A stretch of 64,000 bases of DNA from Afipia birgiae 34632 (GTDB taxonomy: Bacteria > Pseudomonadota > Alphaproteobacteria > Rhizobiales > Xanthobacteraceae), in contig NZ_HG326653.1 of the NCBI RefSeq assembly GCF_000308295.2, forward strand, positions 387,901 through 451,900, written 5' to 3'. The translations under genes were made by a program, and so were the position numbers. Position 1 is the first letter of the stretch. Each line of letters opens with the position of its first letter. Shown here piece by piece: positions 55,367 through 64,000 of this stretch. The notes beneath the pieces are model-generated. The model saw nothing but the letters and a program-made list of their open reading frames with translations. It was not told the DNA's origin and did no database searches.

Positions 55367-56476
55367 TCAGAGCCGGAATTCTTCACCCAGATAGAGGCGG
55401 CGCACATCCGGGTCGTTGACGATTTCGTCCGGGCTGCCCTCGGTCAGCACCTCACCCGCATAAACAATATAGGCGCGGTCGGTCAGGCCGAGCGTCTCGC
55501 GGACATTATGGTCGGTGATCAGAACGCCGATGCCGCGCGCGGTGAGATGGCGCACCAGTTGCTGAATATCGCCGACCGCAATGGGATCGATGCCGGCGAA
55601 CGGTTCGTCGAGCAGCATGTAGTTGGGACGCGAGGCCAGCGCGCGCGCGATTTCCACGCGGCGACGCTCGCCGCCGGAGAGTGCGATGGATGGCGATTTC
55701 CGCAAACGCGTGATGTTGAATTCATCGAGCAGCGAATCCAGTTCGCGTTCGCGCTTGCGCTTGTCGGGCTCGACCACTTCCAGCACCGCGCGAATGTTGT
55801 CCTCGACAGACAGCCCGCGAAAGATCGATGCTTCCTGCGGCAGATAACCGATACCAAGCCGAGCGCGCTGATACATCGGCAGTTGCGTCACGTCGTGACC
55901 ATCGAGTTCGACACGGCCGCGATCCGGCTTGATGAGACCGGTGATCATGTAGAAACAGGTGGTCTTGCCAGCGCCATTCGGCCCGAGAATACCGACAGCC
56001 TCGCCGCGCCGGACATAGATGCTGACGCCGTGCACGATCTTGCGCGTGCCGAAACTCTTTTCGACGCCGTGAACGGCGAGATACCCCGAGTGCCGCGCAC
56101 GGGGCGCTGTCCCGTTGTTGGTTGCGGCGCGGGTGCGCGGCGCGCCCGCGCGCGGCTGCTCCTTCACGGCATCCCCGCGCGGCAGGTTGCGCGGGATGGG
56201 CGGCGCATTGTGCGTGAATGCAGATGTGTCCTGCGGCGCGAGCGGTGGTAGCTCGCGAGGAGTCGCTGTAACCGCTTCGCGCCTGACCGGCGCGTTGTTG
56301 TGGGACGCCTCAGGCGCAGCTAGCGGCTTCTCGCCCGCGGCCGGCTTGAAGATGTCCCCCATCCGCGCCGCGAGCGAGGTGATGTCCCGGCGCAGGTCAT
56401 CCTGGCGCGAACGCGCGAAGCCCTGCCGTCCGCGCCCCGGGCCTCGACGACGAAAGATGCGCAGGAGATCAACCAT
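55367..56476 (-). CDS. lptB: LPS export ABC transporter ATP-binding protein LptB with long N-terminal extension
   Basis: ATPase that powers LPS extraction from the inner membrane (LptB2FG). The ABC domain starts near residue 132 (LAVHGVEKSFGTRKIVHGVS), with Walker A GPNGAGKT at 165-172, LPQEASIFRGLSVEDNI, the signature LSGGERRRVEIARAL, Walker B YMLLDEPFAGIDP, and LITDHNVRETL. The first 130 residues are extra compared with the usual 240-residue LptB: basic at the start (LLRIFRRRGPGRGRQGFARS), then Pro/Ala-rich. No internal Met lies near the domain start, and the reading frame is intact. Confidence 0.94.
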   Translation of the reverse strand: MVDLLRIFRRRGPGRGRQGFARSRQDDLRRDITSLAARMGDIFKPAAGEKPLAAPEASHNNAPVRREAVTATPRELPPLAPQDTSAFTHNAPPIPRNLPRGDAVKEQPRAGAPRTRAATNNGTAPRARHSGYLAVHGVEKSFGTRKIVHGVSIYVRRGEAVGILGPNGAGKTTCFYMITGLIKPDRGRVELDGHDVTQLPMYQRARLGIGYLPQEASIFRGLSVEDNIRAVLEVVEPDKRKRERELDSLLDEFNITRLRKSPSIALSGGERRRVEIARALASRPNYMLLDEPFAGIDPIAVGDIQQLVRHLTARGIGVLITDHNVRETLGLTDRAYIVYAGEVLTEGSPDEIVNDPDVRRLYLGEEFRL

Positions 56477-56586
56477 GCCCGCTTCAAATCAGCCCTTGGA
56501 GTGTTGCCTGAGCATGATGGAGCAAAGGCACGTTGCCCATCCCCAAATGTTCAGGCGCTGGGTGATACAGGCTCGGCGCATCCGGT

Positions 56587-57315
56587 TCAACCGTTGCGCT
56601 TGCGCGAGTTGGACAAGTCGTTGAGTTTGAGCGGCTTTCCGGCCCCGCCGATTGGCGGCGACGGCTGGGCGCCGGAGGGATTGCCGCCCGGTTGCGCCGC
56701 GTTCGGCGCCGCCTGAAACACGCCCTGTACGCGTCCGCTGTTCGATTCGACCCGGGAGACACCGGTCGTAAGATCGACAACAAGGCGATCGCCGCGCAGA
56801 ACGTTCTTGTCCTTGGTCAGCAGGACATTGCCATGCATCGTGACCGTATTGGCGCGCATGTCGAATACGCCGCGGTCGCCGGTCACGGTTGAATCCTTCT
56901 GGGTGACGATGACCCCACCTTGCGCCTCAAGCCGCTTGATCGCCGAACTGCCTGTCGGTCCGGGCGTCGATGCTTTCATCGCCGGCTTCTTGCTGCCGCC
57001 GGACTGATCGTTGTCGTAAAATACGATGAGCGTCTTGCAGAGCATCGTGGTGTCGCCCTGCACGACCTTCACATTGCCGCTGAACGTCGCCGCCTTGTCC
57101 TTGTCGCGCATTTCGAGCGAGGCCGCATCGATCTGAATCGGCTTGTCGCGGTTTTGCGAAAAGCCCTGCATCGCGTTGGGCACGCCTGTTGCCGAAGTCT
57201 GCGCAAATCCATCGCCCGGAGCGCACAGGACGACAACGAGCGCCGCTGCGGACAGTGCGCGCGCGACGTTGCCGACATTGAGCTTGCTGTGAATCGTCAT
57301 CATCCAAAAAATCAT
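56587..57315 (-). CDS. lptA: LPS transport periplasmic protein LptA
   Basis: Periplasmic bridge protein of the Lpt system, 242 residues, with a signal peptide ending near GDGFA. The OstA-like beta-jellyroll starts at PIQIDAASLEMRDKDKAATF and includes GNVKVVQGDTTMLCKTL and GGVIVTQKDSTVTGDRGVFDM. A Pro/Gly-rich tail follows and ends KRNG. Its start overlaps the lptC stop by 4 nt (ATGA). ATG codons at 57303 and 57300 are alternatives. Confidence 0.93.
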   Translation of the reverse strand: MIFWMMTIHSKLNVGNVARALSAAALVVVLCAPGDGFAQTSATGVPNAMQGFSQNRDKPIQIDAASLEMRDKDKAATFSGNVKVVQGDTTMLCKTLIVFYDNDQSGGSKKPAMKASTPGPTGSSAIKRLEAQGGVIVTQKDSTVTGDRGVFDMRANTVTMHGNVLLTKDKNVLRGDRLVVDLTTGVSRVESNSGRVQGVFQAAPNAAQPGGNPSGAQPSPPIGGAGKPLKLNDLSNSRKRNG

Positions 57316-58013
57316 TTTGCGGCGGCGTCCTGTGCTGGCGCCTGATTGCGTGTCGATGCATCCTTGGCAGATTCGTCCAGAATCAGGACCATCGAAACAC
57401 CGCCCTCAAAGCGCACCAGCGCACCATTTTCCGTGATTCTGAGACGCTGTGCGTCCAGCGTGCCGTTCAGCAGTTTCACCGCCACGGGCTTATCCGAGGA
57501 CACCGTGCCGCCGCCGAGATCGACAGTGGCCTGTGTCAGCCGCGCCTCGTATCCCGTGGTGGATTGCAAGAAGATATTGTCCTTCAGATCCAGCAACTGG
57601 GTTTTGGTATCGAACAGGCCGGCGCGCGCGTCCATGGTGATGCCCGTCTTGTCTTCCATCTGAACCTTGGCGCGCAGTTCGTGCAGCTCGACATTGTTCG
57701 GTTTGGTCACGTCCTGCACAGCAGATTTGGCCCAGAGTTCGTAAGGCCGCTGATCCGGCGTGAAGCCGGCGAGATGCGGCGAGTCCATCGTGATCCTGGT
57801 GCCGGAGACTCCGAGCTTGCCGATATCGATCGGCAGCTTCGACAGAATCCGGAACGGATTGAACAGCGAGATGCCGATGATTGTCAGCATCGCGGCGGCC
57901 ACCATCACCGGCACAGCCAGCCGCATCTGGCGCACGCGGCGGCTGTGGCGCTTCGCCTTCGCGTAGCGCGCATCCGCACCAGCCTGATAGCTCTGGCTCT
58001 GAACCGAAACCAA
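57312..58013 (-). CDS. lptC: LPS export system protein LptC
   Basis: Bitopic inner-membrane protein of 233 residues that passes LPS from LptFG to LptA. The start appears to be a TTG at 58013, preceded by CGGAG. A basic N-terminus (KAKRHSRRVRQM) leads to one membrane helix (about 31-50), then the LptC jellyroll (TMDSPHLAGFTPDQRPYELWA is characteristic for Hyphomicrobiales). It forms the lptC-lptA-lptB gene order. Confidence 0.92.
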   Translation of the reverse strand: MVSVQSQSYQAGADARYAKAKRHSRRVRQMRLAVPVMVAAAMLTIIGISLFNPFRILSKLPIDIGKLGVSGTRITMDSPHLAGFTPDQRPYELWAKSAVQDVTKPNNVELHELRAKVQMEDKTGITMDARAGLFDTKTQLLDLKDNIFLQSTTGYEARLTQATVDLGGGTVSSDKPVAVKLLNGTLDAQRLRITENGALVRFEGGVSMVLILDESAKDASTRNQAPAQDAAAK

Positions 58014-58181
58014 AATATGCTCCGAAGCGCCGGGGTGGCCTGGTCATTCTACGTCAATGACACAGCTTTTTGCAGCCCGGCATTTGTCCCGCCTTACCAA
58101 GCACTTGGCAAAGAGCAAAAAAGTGACGGAAACCGGGCAAACTTCGCTGCAAATGGCGAAACCGGGCTGCAAATGGCCAGA

Positions 58182-58796
58182 TTATGAATGCGCGAAAATA
58201 TCGTCGTTTTCCCAGCCCTGCAGGTCCAGCTTCGCGCGGGTGGGCAGAAACTGGAAGCAGGCGGCGGCAAGCGCCTCCCGGTTCTCGCGCGCCAGCATGG
58301 CGTCGAGCTTTTCGCGCAGCGCGTGAAGATGCAGCACGTCGGACGCCGCGTAGGCGAGCTGCGCGTCGGTCAAGGTTGCCGCGCCCCAGTCGCTTGATTG
58401 CTGCTGTTTCGACAGATCGACGCCGAGCACCTCGCGCACCAGATCTTTCAAGCCGTGGCGATCGGTGTAGGTACGGACCAGCCGCGACACGATCTTGGTG
58501 CAGTAGACCGGCTCCGGCATCACGCCGAAGGCATGAAACAGCACGGCGAGATCGAACCGCGCGAAATGAAAAATCTTGGTGACCTTCGGATCGCCCAGCA
58601 GCCTCTTCAGATTCGGCGCATCGGTGTGACCGGCGGGAATCTGCACCACGTCCGCTGTGCCGTCGCCGTTCGACAGCTGGATCACGCACAGCCGGTCGCG
58701 ATGCGGATTGAGACCCAGCGTCTCGGTGTCGATCGCCACCGACTGCGTGTAGCGCGAAAGATCCGGCAGGTCGCCGCGATGCAGGCGGATGGTCAT
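58182..58796 (-). CDS. rnd: Ribonuclease D-like 3'-5' exonuclease
   Basis: DEDDy exonuclease of 204 residues, lacking the HRDC domains of full-length RNase D. Exo I is IDTETLG (D23, E25), Exo II is FHFARFDLAVL, and Exo III is YAASDVLHL with the catalytic Tyr. It presumably trims the 3' ends of structured RNAs. It is upstream of lptC with a 168-nt spacer that holds two imperfect copies of ctgcaaatggc (58149-58177). Confidence 0.9.
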   Translation of the reverse strand: MTIRLHRGDLPDLSRYTQSVAIDTETLGLNPHRDRLCVIQLSNGDGTADVVQIPAGHTDAPNLKRLLGDPKVTKIFHFARFDLAVLFHAFGVMPEPVYCTKIVSRLVRTYTDRHGLKDLVREVLGVDLSKQQQSSDWGAATLTDAQLAYAASDVLHLHALREKLDAMLARENREALAAACFQFLPTRAKLDLQGWENDDIFAHS

Positions 58797-58900
58797 GGTC
58801 AGTCAGAACCCTTGGTTTGCAGATTGTTCGAATCGACGGGCCTAAACTACCGCCCAAATCCCCTGACGACGAGGGGTGGATGAGCCGTATTTGCTGGGCT

Positions 58901-59290
58901 TCAGCGCCACAGGCCCAGCGCCGCCCATTTCGATTCGGGAATCGGCTCGCCGATCTTGTAGCTGAACGACAACACCTTCATGTGGTCGGGCGTACCCTTG
59001 CAGGTGAAGGAAAACGAATACCATCGTCCTTTGCTGCGGAATGCGCCGCCCTTGCCGGTGACGGTGTCGCCGGCGTGAACCGGATGCGACACCACATCGG
59101 TCTTGGCGCGATCGGGGTGATAGGGATTGGCGTCCCGGTCGATCCGGTTCATCGCTTCGAGATCGCAGACCTGCTCAAGCCGGGTTTGCGGATCGAGCTT
59201 CTTCAGACTTGCTGCGAACCGGGCGTCCATTGCCACGGCGGGCGCAGCCGGCAACAGCATGGCGATCAGGACAACGGCTGAATTTTTCAC
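58901..59290 (-). CDS. DUF930 domain-containing exported protein
   Basis: Protein of 129 residues from a GTG at 59290 (a longer frame to 59542 looks non-coding). A signal peptide (VKNSAVVLIAMLLPAAPAVA) is followed by the DUF930 domain: RFAASLKKLDPQTRLEQVCD, AMNRIDRDANPYHPDRAKTD, FRSKGRWYSFSFTC and HMKVLSFSYKIGEPIP. The two conserved cysteines (in QVCD and FTCK) can form a disulfide. The function is unknown. The ribosome binding site is weak. Confidence 0.85.
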   Translation of the reverse strand: MKNSAVVLIAMLLPAAPAVAMDARFAASLKKLDPQTRLEQVCDLEAMNRIDRDANPYHPDRAKTDVVSHPVHAGDTVTGKGGAFRSKGRWYSFSFTCKGTPDHMKVLSFSYKIGEPIPESKWAALGLWR

Positions 59291-59551
59291 GAAAGCACCA
59301 CCGGAGATGTTGAATGAAGGGTGCACCGTCTGGAAAACCTGACCTCCGGGGAGGAGGCCGTTTTCGAATCTGTGGTGCCCACTGGATCGCCACCGCTGCA
59401 AAAGCCCGGATTTGCAAGTATTTTGAGCTAACTGGCGGCAGGATGTGTACCGGTTTCGTCTATCGCTCGCAATACCGGTTGGGAGGCGATCGACCATCCT
59501 CCGGCTTGGGTCGCCGCTGCCGCGCCGTGCAGTTCGTCCCAATATCCACTT

Positions 59552-62500
59552 TCACCAGCTCACGCGGAGGCCGGCCTTGCCGGTATAGGCGAAGCCGCCG
59601 CCGTCGAACCGGCTCTGGTAGGAGGCGTTGGCGTAGAGCGTGGTGTTCGGATTTATTCTTGCGCTAACGCCGGCGTTGAGCTCGCCCCACAGACCACCGA
59701 GGTTGGCATAGAACGGAACGAAGCCGGCTTCCGAAGAGAATGAGGTGACCGGGTTGCCGCGGAATTCGTTCCACAGGTTCGGCCGGATCCAGGCGGTGAT
59801 CGTGCGCAAACCGTCGTCGAGCCAGGTGCGGCCGAAGCGGGCGCCGATCCGGCCCAGCAAGGAATCGACATCGGCAAAGCGGATTTGGGCGGCGATGTCG
59901 GAGGCGTCGTTGATGTGGACGTTCTGATAGACCAGTTGCGCCTGCGGCTCGATGAACCAGCCGCCGGCGAACTTGAAGGGGTAGCCGCCCTCGAGCGAGG
60001 CAGCGACACCTTGGCCCGCAGTCTTCAGCGTCGGCAGGCCGCGATTGGCGGTGGAGTTGATGTCGTAGAAGGTGCCCTGCAGGATCGCATCGAGGTACCA
60101 ACCGGCCGGCCCGAAATGGGTCCAGTAGCCGCCGAGGGTATAGGCGGCAAAGTCGCTGTCGCCTTGCGTTCCCGTGAAATGGGTGACGCGGCCGCGATTG
60201 CCGCCGATCGCAAAATAGCTGCCAGCATGGTCGCGCGAGCCGTCGGGGCGGTCCTGGCGGAAGAAATCCATGCCGGCCTGCAGGCCCAGGAAGGTGTAGT
60301 CGAAGCGCGGGCCGCCTGTTCCCGGACTGAGCACACCCTGCGAGGCGCCCTGTTGGACGCCGTTCATTCCAATGACACGGCCCCAGCCAAAATACGGTGG
60401 GGCAGGATTAGGTGGGGCAGCCTTGTAATACCCGCTTGCGAGAGCGTTGCGAGCAGACCTTTCATCGAACTCCTCGCCGACCCGTTCATGCAGCGTGTCC
60501 AGCAGGTTGCGTCCGTACATCAGCGCCATCGACGGGATCGCCGCATAGAGCGAGGTCTCGACTCTGAAGTTCGGCGGCGGCGGCGTTGGCGTCTGGCATT
60601 GCGGCAAGGTGGGGGCCAGCGTGCAGTTCAAGGTGGAGCGCAGATACCAGGCCTCAGGATTGCTGGCATCGACGCTTGAGCGGAACAGCGTGTACTCAAA
60701 AGGACCCGCGGCCACCGGGCCGGACAGCGCAAACGTCCCCGGATTGGTCGTGCCGCTGTTGATCGTGTCGACCACCAGAATGCCATTGCCGGTCGTAAGT
60801 GCGCCGGCACCGGTTGTGTTGGCGATCCGCAGAAGTGCATTACCGCCGGCGTTGCCGCCGTTGATCACCAGCCGGTCGGACGGCGAGGGATCGCTGCCGA
60901 GGAAGGTGTTGAGCCCAAGCAAGCCGCCGTTACCGACGAAATTCTGCGTCGTTAACGTCTTGTAGCTTGCGAGCTGGGTCGGATCGCCGACCGGCGGGGT
61001 GTACAGCACCTGCCCAGCCAAGGTCAGCGAATGGATGTCCGAATTGCCGTTCATGATCCACTTGCTACTGGCGTCGACGGTGGTGAAAGTGTTCTGCTCG
61101 ATGCCCGTGATGGTGCTGTTTGAAGTAAGGTTGACGTTCGCGATGCTGGCGGCATCCGAGATAATATTGCCCGTTGCGACAATGTTCGCGGTCGTGAACT
61201 GAACGTTGCTAACGAGTGTCGCGGGGTCGTTGCTGAGGACGTTGAGCAGATTGCCGCTGCCCGTTGTGACGGCAGTGCCGTTCTGCAATAGCAGCTGGGC
61301 AAATGTGTCATGCGCGTTGAAGGCATCGGCCGCCGCGGTCAGCGTACCTCCAGAGAACACAACGATGCTGGGGTCGCCGGCAACACCGCCATTGGCCCGG
61401 ATGCCGTGACGTCCTGCGGTCACATTGCTGTCGGTGATGAACAAATGCCCGGAGTCGGCCGCACGGCCGCCGTCATATTGGGTGCTCGTGACCGTAGTGC
61501 GCAGCAGTGTGCCTGTAGATCCCGAATCGCCAACGAAAACGCCACCGGCTGTCGGACCCGTAGCCGTCACTGAACTGTCGGTGAGATTTAGTGTTCCTGC
61601 GGCTTCAACGATCGCTCCGTAGGCGGAGTTACCGGTGGCATTGATCCTGACATTCGTTCCGTTGAGCACGGTCGAGATCGGAGGTCCCGAAGGGGGCGAA
61701 GTGTTATAGCCCAAGACGTCGATACCGTAGGCGAAATCACCGCTGGTCTGGATGTTGACGGTGTTGAGGTTCATCAAGCCGCCGTTGTAGACGAGCGCTC
61801 CGAAGCCTGACACGCCAGTCGTCGTGACGCTGACATTGGTAGCCTCAACCAGCGAACGCGTTCCGGTCGCTAGATTCGACTGCGAGGAATTCAGGCCGTG
61901 CGCTCCGCTGCCTGACGTATTGATGGTGCTGTCGTTGATTCGCAGCGTGCCTCCGTCGGCTGTGACCACGCCGAAGGAATTCGCGCCTGACGTGGTGATG
62001 TTAACGTTGGTTGCAGTGATCAGGCCGCTCGGCAGGTCAGAGCGAAGGCCAGCCACGTTGCCGGTCGCCAACCGTTCGGTGATCGTGGCGTCCTGGATCG
62101 TGATGACGCCTCCCGCCGCGTAGCCGCCGAAACCGGTGGCGTTGATGGTCTGTCCGGTCGACGTGATGGTGCCACCCACAAGGGCGTTCAGGCCGTGACC
62201 GACCGCGAAGGTTCCGAACGTATCGATCACGCCTCCGGTGAGAATGATCGAGCCGCCGTTGCCGGCGGTTGCGCCGTAGGTCGAGTTTCCTTGTGCAATG
62301 AGATGAGTGTCCGTCGCGGTGATCAGCGAGCCGACGCCGTCGGCCGACAGCACCGTTCCGGGCGACGAATTTGATGAAGCCGGCCCGGCGGTCGCCGTCG
62401 TTCCGTTGAAAAGGGTAATCTGTCCGCCGCTCTCCGCCCGAACAACTATTGGCACCCCACTTGTATTATTGAGCAAGACCAGCGGGCTTGAGCTTGTGAT

Positions 62501-62785
62501 CACGCCGTTGTTCAGCGCCCATAACGTATAGCCGGCGGTAGGCGCTGCGGTGCCGGTGTCGATCGTGCCCGATGCCGTCTGCGTCGTCCCGTTGGCGACA
62601 ACCTGCTGAGCCTGAGCGAGGCGCGGCGGTATGGTCGCTAATAGCGTGACCGTGGCAGCCACAAGAGCGACTGACGAAACGCTCGACAACAGCACTGGGC
62701 GTGCGATGGCGGGAACGCGCGGTGGTGGTCGCGGCAATGTTCGATTTGGGTTTGGCCGACCGGAACCTGTACGAAACGTGTGCAT
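59552..62785 (-). CDS. Type V autotransporter with beta-helical passenger
   Basis: Surface protein of 1077 residues (ATG at 62785 with GGGGGA upstream). A long signal peptide (about 60 residues, ending IPPRLAQA) is followed by a passenger of about 680 residues rich in Gly, Ser, Thr, Asn. It consists of repeats of roughly 35-45 residues around the phrases ITTSGANSFGVV, INTSGSGAHGL, IQTSGDFAYGI and INATGNSAYGAI, as expected for a right-handed beta-helix. A linker with two Cys (NCTLAPTLPQC) leads to the beta-barrel (from about 739, LYAAIPSMALMYGRNLLDTL), ending with the aromatic terminus RVSW. The binding target is unknown. Confidence 0.93.
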   Translation of the reverse strand: MHTFRTGSGRPNPNRTLPRPPPRVPAIARPVLLSSVSSVALVAATVTLLATIPPRLAQAQQVVANGTTQTASGTIDTGTAAPTAGYTLWALNNGVITSSSPLVLLNNTSGVPIVVRAESGGQITLFNGTTATAGPASSNSSPGTVLSADGVGSLITATDTHLIAQGNSTYGATAGNGGSIILTGGVIDTFGTFAVGHGLNALVGGTITSTGQTINATGFGGYAAGGVITIQDATITERLATGNVAGLRSDLPSGLITATNVNITTSGANSFGVVTADGGTLRINDSTINTSGSGAHGLNSSQSNLATGTRSLVEATNVSVTTTGVSGFGALVYNGGLMNLNTVNIQTSGDFAYGIDVLGYNTSPPSGPPISTVLNGTNVRINATGNSAYGAIVEAAGTLNLTDSSVTATGPTAGGVFVGDSGSTGTLLRTTVTSTQYDGGRAADSGHLFITDSNVTAGRHGIRANGGVAGDPSIVVFSGGTLTAAADAFNAHDTFAQLLLQNGTAVTTGSGNLLNVLSNDPATLVSNVQFTTANIVATGNIISDAASIANVNLTSNSTITGIEQNTFTTVDASSKWIMNGNSDIHSLTLAGQVLYTPPVGDPTQLASYKTLTTQNFVGNGGLLGLNTFLGSDPSPSDRLVINGGNAGGNALLRIANTTGAGALTTGNGILVVDTINSGTTNPGTFALSGPVAAGPFEYTLFRSSVDASNPEAWYLRSTLNCTLAPTLPQCQTPTPPPPNFRVETSLYAAIPSMALMYGRNLLDTLHERVGEEFDERSARNALASGYYKAAPPNPAPPYFGWGRVIGMNGVQQGASQGVLSPGTGGPRFDYTFLGLQAGMDFFRQDRPDGSRDHAGSYFAIGGNRGRVTHFTGTQGDSDFAAYTLGGYWTHFGPAGWYLDAILQGTFYDINSTANRGLPTLKTAGQGVAASLEGGYPFKFAGGWFIEPQAQLVYQNVHINDASDIAAQIRFADVDSLLGRIGARFGRTWLDDGLRTITAWIRPNLWNEFRGNPVTSFSSEAGFVPFYANLGGLWGELNAGVSARINPNTTLYANASYQSRFDGGGFAYTGKAGLRVSW

Positions 62786-63462
62786 GATGTCCCCCGCCCA
62801 CGAGGCCGTAACGCAGCCACAGACGATCAAGTGCCCGGGCAAGTCCGCTCGCCGTGACCCGCCGCAAGATTGATCGATGGTGACTGGACACCTTTGCATT
62901 GGCGCAAGTGTTCTCTGCGGCTGTGGCTGTTGAGCCTCACAATGATCAGCAGCGCTGACCCATCGCGGAGCGCGTCAGGCGATGGGAGCCGAGTATCTCG
63001 ATCCGGCGCTTTGCGGTCTTTTCATCCGACATACGCAACTGGAAGTGAGCAAAATTTCCTATCGTGGTTTCCACCACCTCGGTGTCCAGTGGGATGATGA
63101 TTTTCCCGCCCCGAATTTGTCGAGGACCTTCGTCGGGCCCGCATCCTGAACTGGAGGTTTGAGGAGTCTTTTCGTTTCGCCGCGGATGTCTTCCGCAAGC
63201 TCAATGGTCGCATGTGTCCGGCTTCGTGCACCGGTCTGCGGCTCAAAAAACCCAGCACTTACTGAATCAAGACTTAGAAAAAAGTGGTGCCCAGGAAAGG
63301 ATTGGGCGACCCGTTAGAGTTGCTGTTGATCTTACTGGACTTTTTGACCGTCGAGTGAGCCGCTGTGTACCAGCGCCGTGGCCCAACCGCAAGCGAAAGG
63401 CCAATCGAACATGGCGCTCATGTACGCGCGGTCAATGGAACGGGGCGACGAGGCGGGCAGAT
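62786..63462. other. Non-coding region upstream of the autotransporter
   Basis: About 680 bases with no convincing gene; the short ORFs lack conserved content and good ribosome binding sites. It contains a perfect inverted repeat cccatcgc/gcgatggg with a 12-nt loop (62959-62986), possibly near the autotransporter promoter. At 63284-63302, gtggtgcccaggaaaggat resembles the reverse complement of a tRNA 3' end, but no cloverleaf follows. Confidence 0.55.
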
Positions 63463-63966
63463 CTAATTGGAGGACGGAGGACATGGCCATGCGCCCTGCA
63501 TCGCGTTCATTGCGAGCAACAGGAAGTTTTCATGGAGCCTTTCAGGATGTGAACGGAGATGGCTAAGTACGACCCTCAGCACTTGGCCTCTTGATGCATC
63601 GACAGGCGGGCAAACAGTATCCCGATTACCTTTCGTAGCGGCTGCTGCAAGAAACCGCAGTCCAGAAAGCATCCCTAGACACTGGCCCGCATTGAACCAG
63701 TCTGACGGGTCCTTGCCCGGGGGACTGCGGTTTGAGACCACATCCTCTAAGCGCTCGCATGCTTTGATCATCTCGTGCCCGGTGTTCGGCCCGTACTGGG
63801 CCGTGGCCGGAGTATACGACGAAGCGGCACTCGACGCCTTGTCCAACTCTTTGGCCTGCGAATGCTTCGTTCCAATAAAGCCAAACTTCGTTAGCGGCTT
63901 TGATCCAAAGCTCTCCACCACAGTCAAAAACGCCGCCGACAATTTGGGATGGGAGATCAGATACAC
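63463..63966 (-). CDS. Rap1a/Tai-domain protein, 5' end uncertain
   Basis: The C-terminal 105 residues match the Rap1a/Tai pattern: TGHEMIKACERLED, then NAGQCLGMLSGLRFLA, VCPPVDASRGQVLRVVLSHL with RSHPERLHENFLLLAMNAMQ, and a final PCP, with the usual conserved cysteines. Named members are periplasmic immunity proteins of type VI effectors in Serratia, but most homologues are orphans of unknown role. No signal peptide is visible after the GTG at 63966, and the frame stays open to the window edge, so the true start may lie outside. Codon choice is less GC-biased than in the core genes. No type VI gene is in view. Confidence 0.6.
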   Translation of the reverse strand: MYLISHPKLSAAFLTVVESFGSKPLTKFGFIGTKHSQAKELDKASSAASSYTPATAQYGPNTGHEMIKACERLEDVVSNRSPPGKDPSDWFNAGQCLGMLSGLRFLAAAATKGNRDTVCPPVDASRGQVLRVVLSHLRSHPERLHENFLLLAMNAMQGAWPCPPSSN

Positions 63967-64000
63967 GGTGCGGCGCTCGGCTACGCTATTTGTCTCTTCC

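Noticed and set aside
58149-58177. Two copies of ctgcaaatggc as a possible repeat array
   Set aside because: Only two short imperfect copies; no array and no CRISPR-like spacing.
63284-63302. tRNA-like 3' end (reverse complement of CCA and acceptor)
   Set aside because: Only about 19 bases resemble a tRNA end; no D arm, anticodon arm or matching 5' acceptor can be folded.

Overview
The window is a chromosomal segment of an alphaproteobacterium. Gene content and order point to the order Hyphomicrobiales, family Nitrobacteraceae (the Bradyrhizobium / Rhodopseudomonas / Nitrobacter / Afipia group). The evidence is the GC-rich codon usage, the atpHAGDC block next to priA, the mdh-sucCDAB-lpd operon, acnA divergent from ccmABCDG, the ptsN-hpf-rpoN-lptBAC block, alphaproteobacterial families (DUF1150, DUF2794, TIGR02300, DUF1223, DUF930), and a ROSE-type RNA thermometer in front of an Hsp20 gene. 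The genus call is inference from synteny.

Layout. Positions 1-4839 (minus) hold the F1 part of ATP synthase, with atpC cut by the window edge. Positions 5680-11459 carry a secreted RlpA-like protein, priA, xerC and three membrane proteins of unknown function. Positions 11487-21270 (minus) form one TCA-cycle operon read mdh-sucC-sucD-sucA-sucB-SDR-lpdA. Positions 21460-24054 (minus) hold zapE, thpR and tesA; tesA starts head to head with an ABC ATPase/permease pair (24053-27372, plus). Positions 27579-30583 carry a Bax-inhibitor-1 protein, a GNAT acetyltransferase, DUF2794 and DUF1223, with a strongly structured non-coding stretch at about 29580-29800. acnA (30856-33573, minus) is divergent from ccmABCDG (33813-36690). 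A metallo-beta-lactamase-fold protein, a secreted helix-hairpin-helix protein, yciB-ftsY, an RluA-type pseudouridine synthase, the aroA-cmk-rpsA operon, a TIGR02300 protein, tRNA-Ala(GGC) and a class III CoA-transferase follow. Positions 47084-51329 encode a complete sn-glycerol-3-phosphate ABC importer (ugpBAEC). Positions 51366-52224 are the heat-regulated hsp20-DUF1150 unit. Positions 52319-58796 (minus) are the rnd-lptC-lptA-lptB-rpoN-hpf-ptsN block. DUF930, a large type V autotransporter and a Rap1a/Tai-domain protein end the window in what looks like a more variable region.

The genes are mostly core metabolism and cell envelope: respiration (ATP synthase, TCA enzymes, cytochrome c maturation), replication restart and chromosome resolution, protein targeting, LPS export and nitrogen-related regulation. 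I found no prophage, transposase, CRISPR array or obvious new multi-gene defence system. The most interesting material is non-coding: the RpoH promoter plus ROSE thermometer at 51366-51490, an orphan intrinsic terminator behind a long hairpin (candidate small RNA, 29580-29705), a large structured element at 29719-29799, two very long palindromes behind acnA (30684-30850), and hairpins inside the mdh-sucC and ugpB-ugpA junctions. On the protein side, LptB has an unusual N-terminal extension of about 130 residues, and an SDR sits inside the 2-oxoglutarate dehydrogenase operon.
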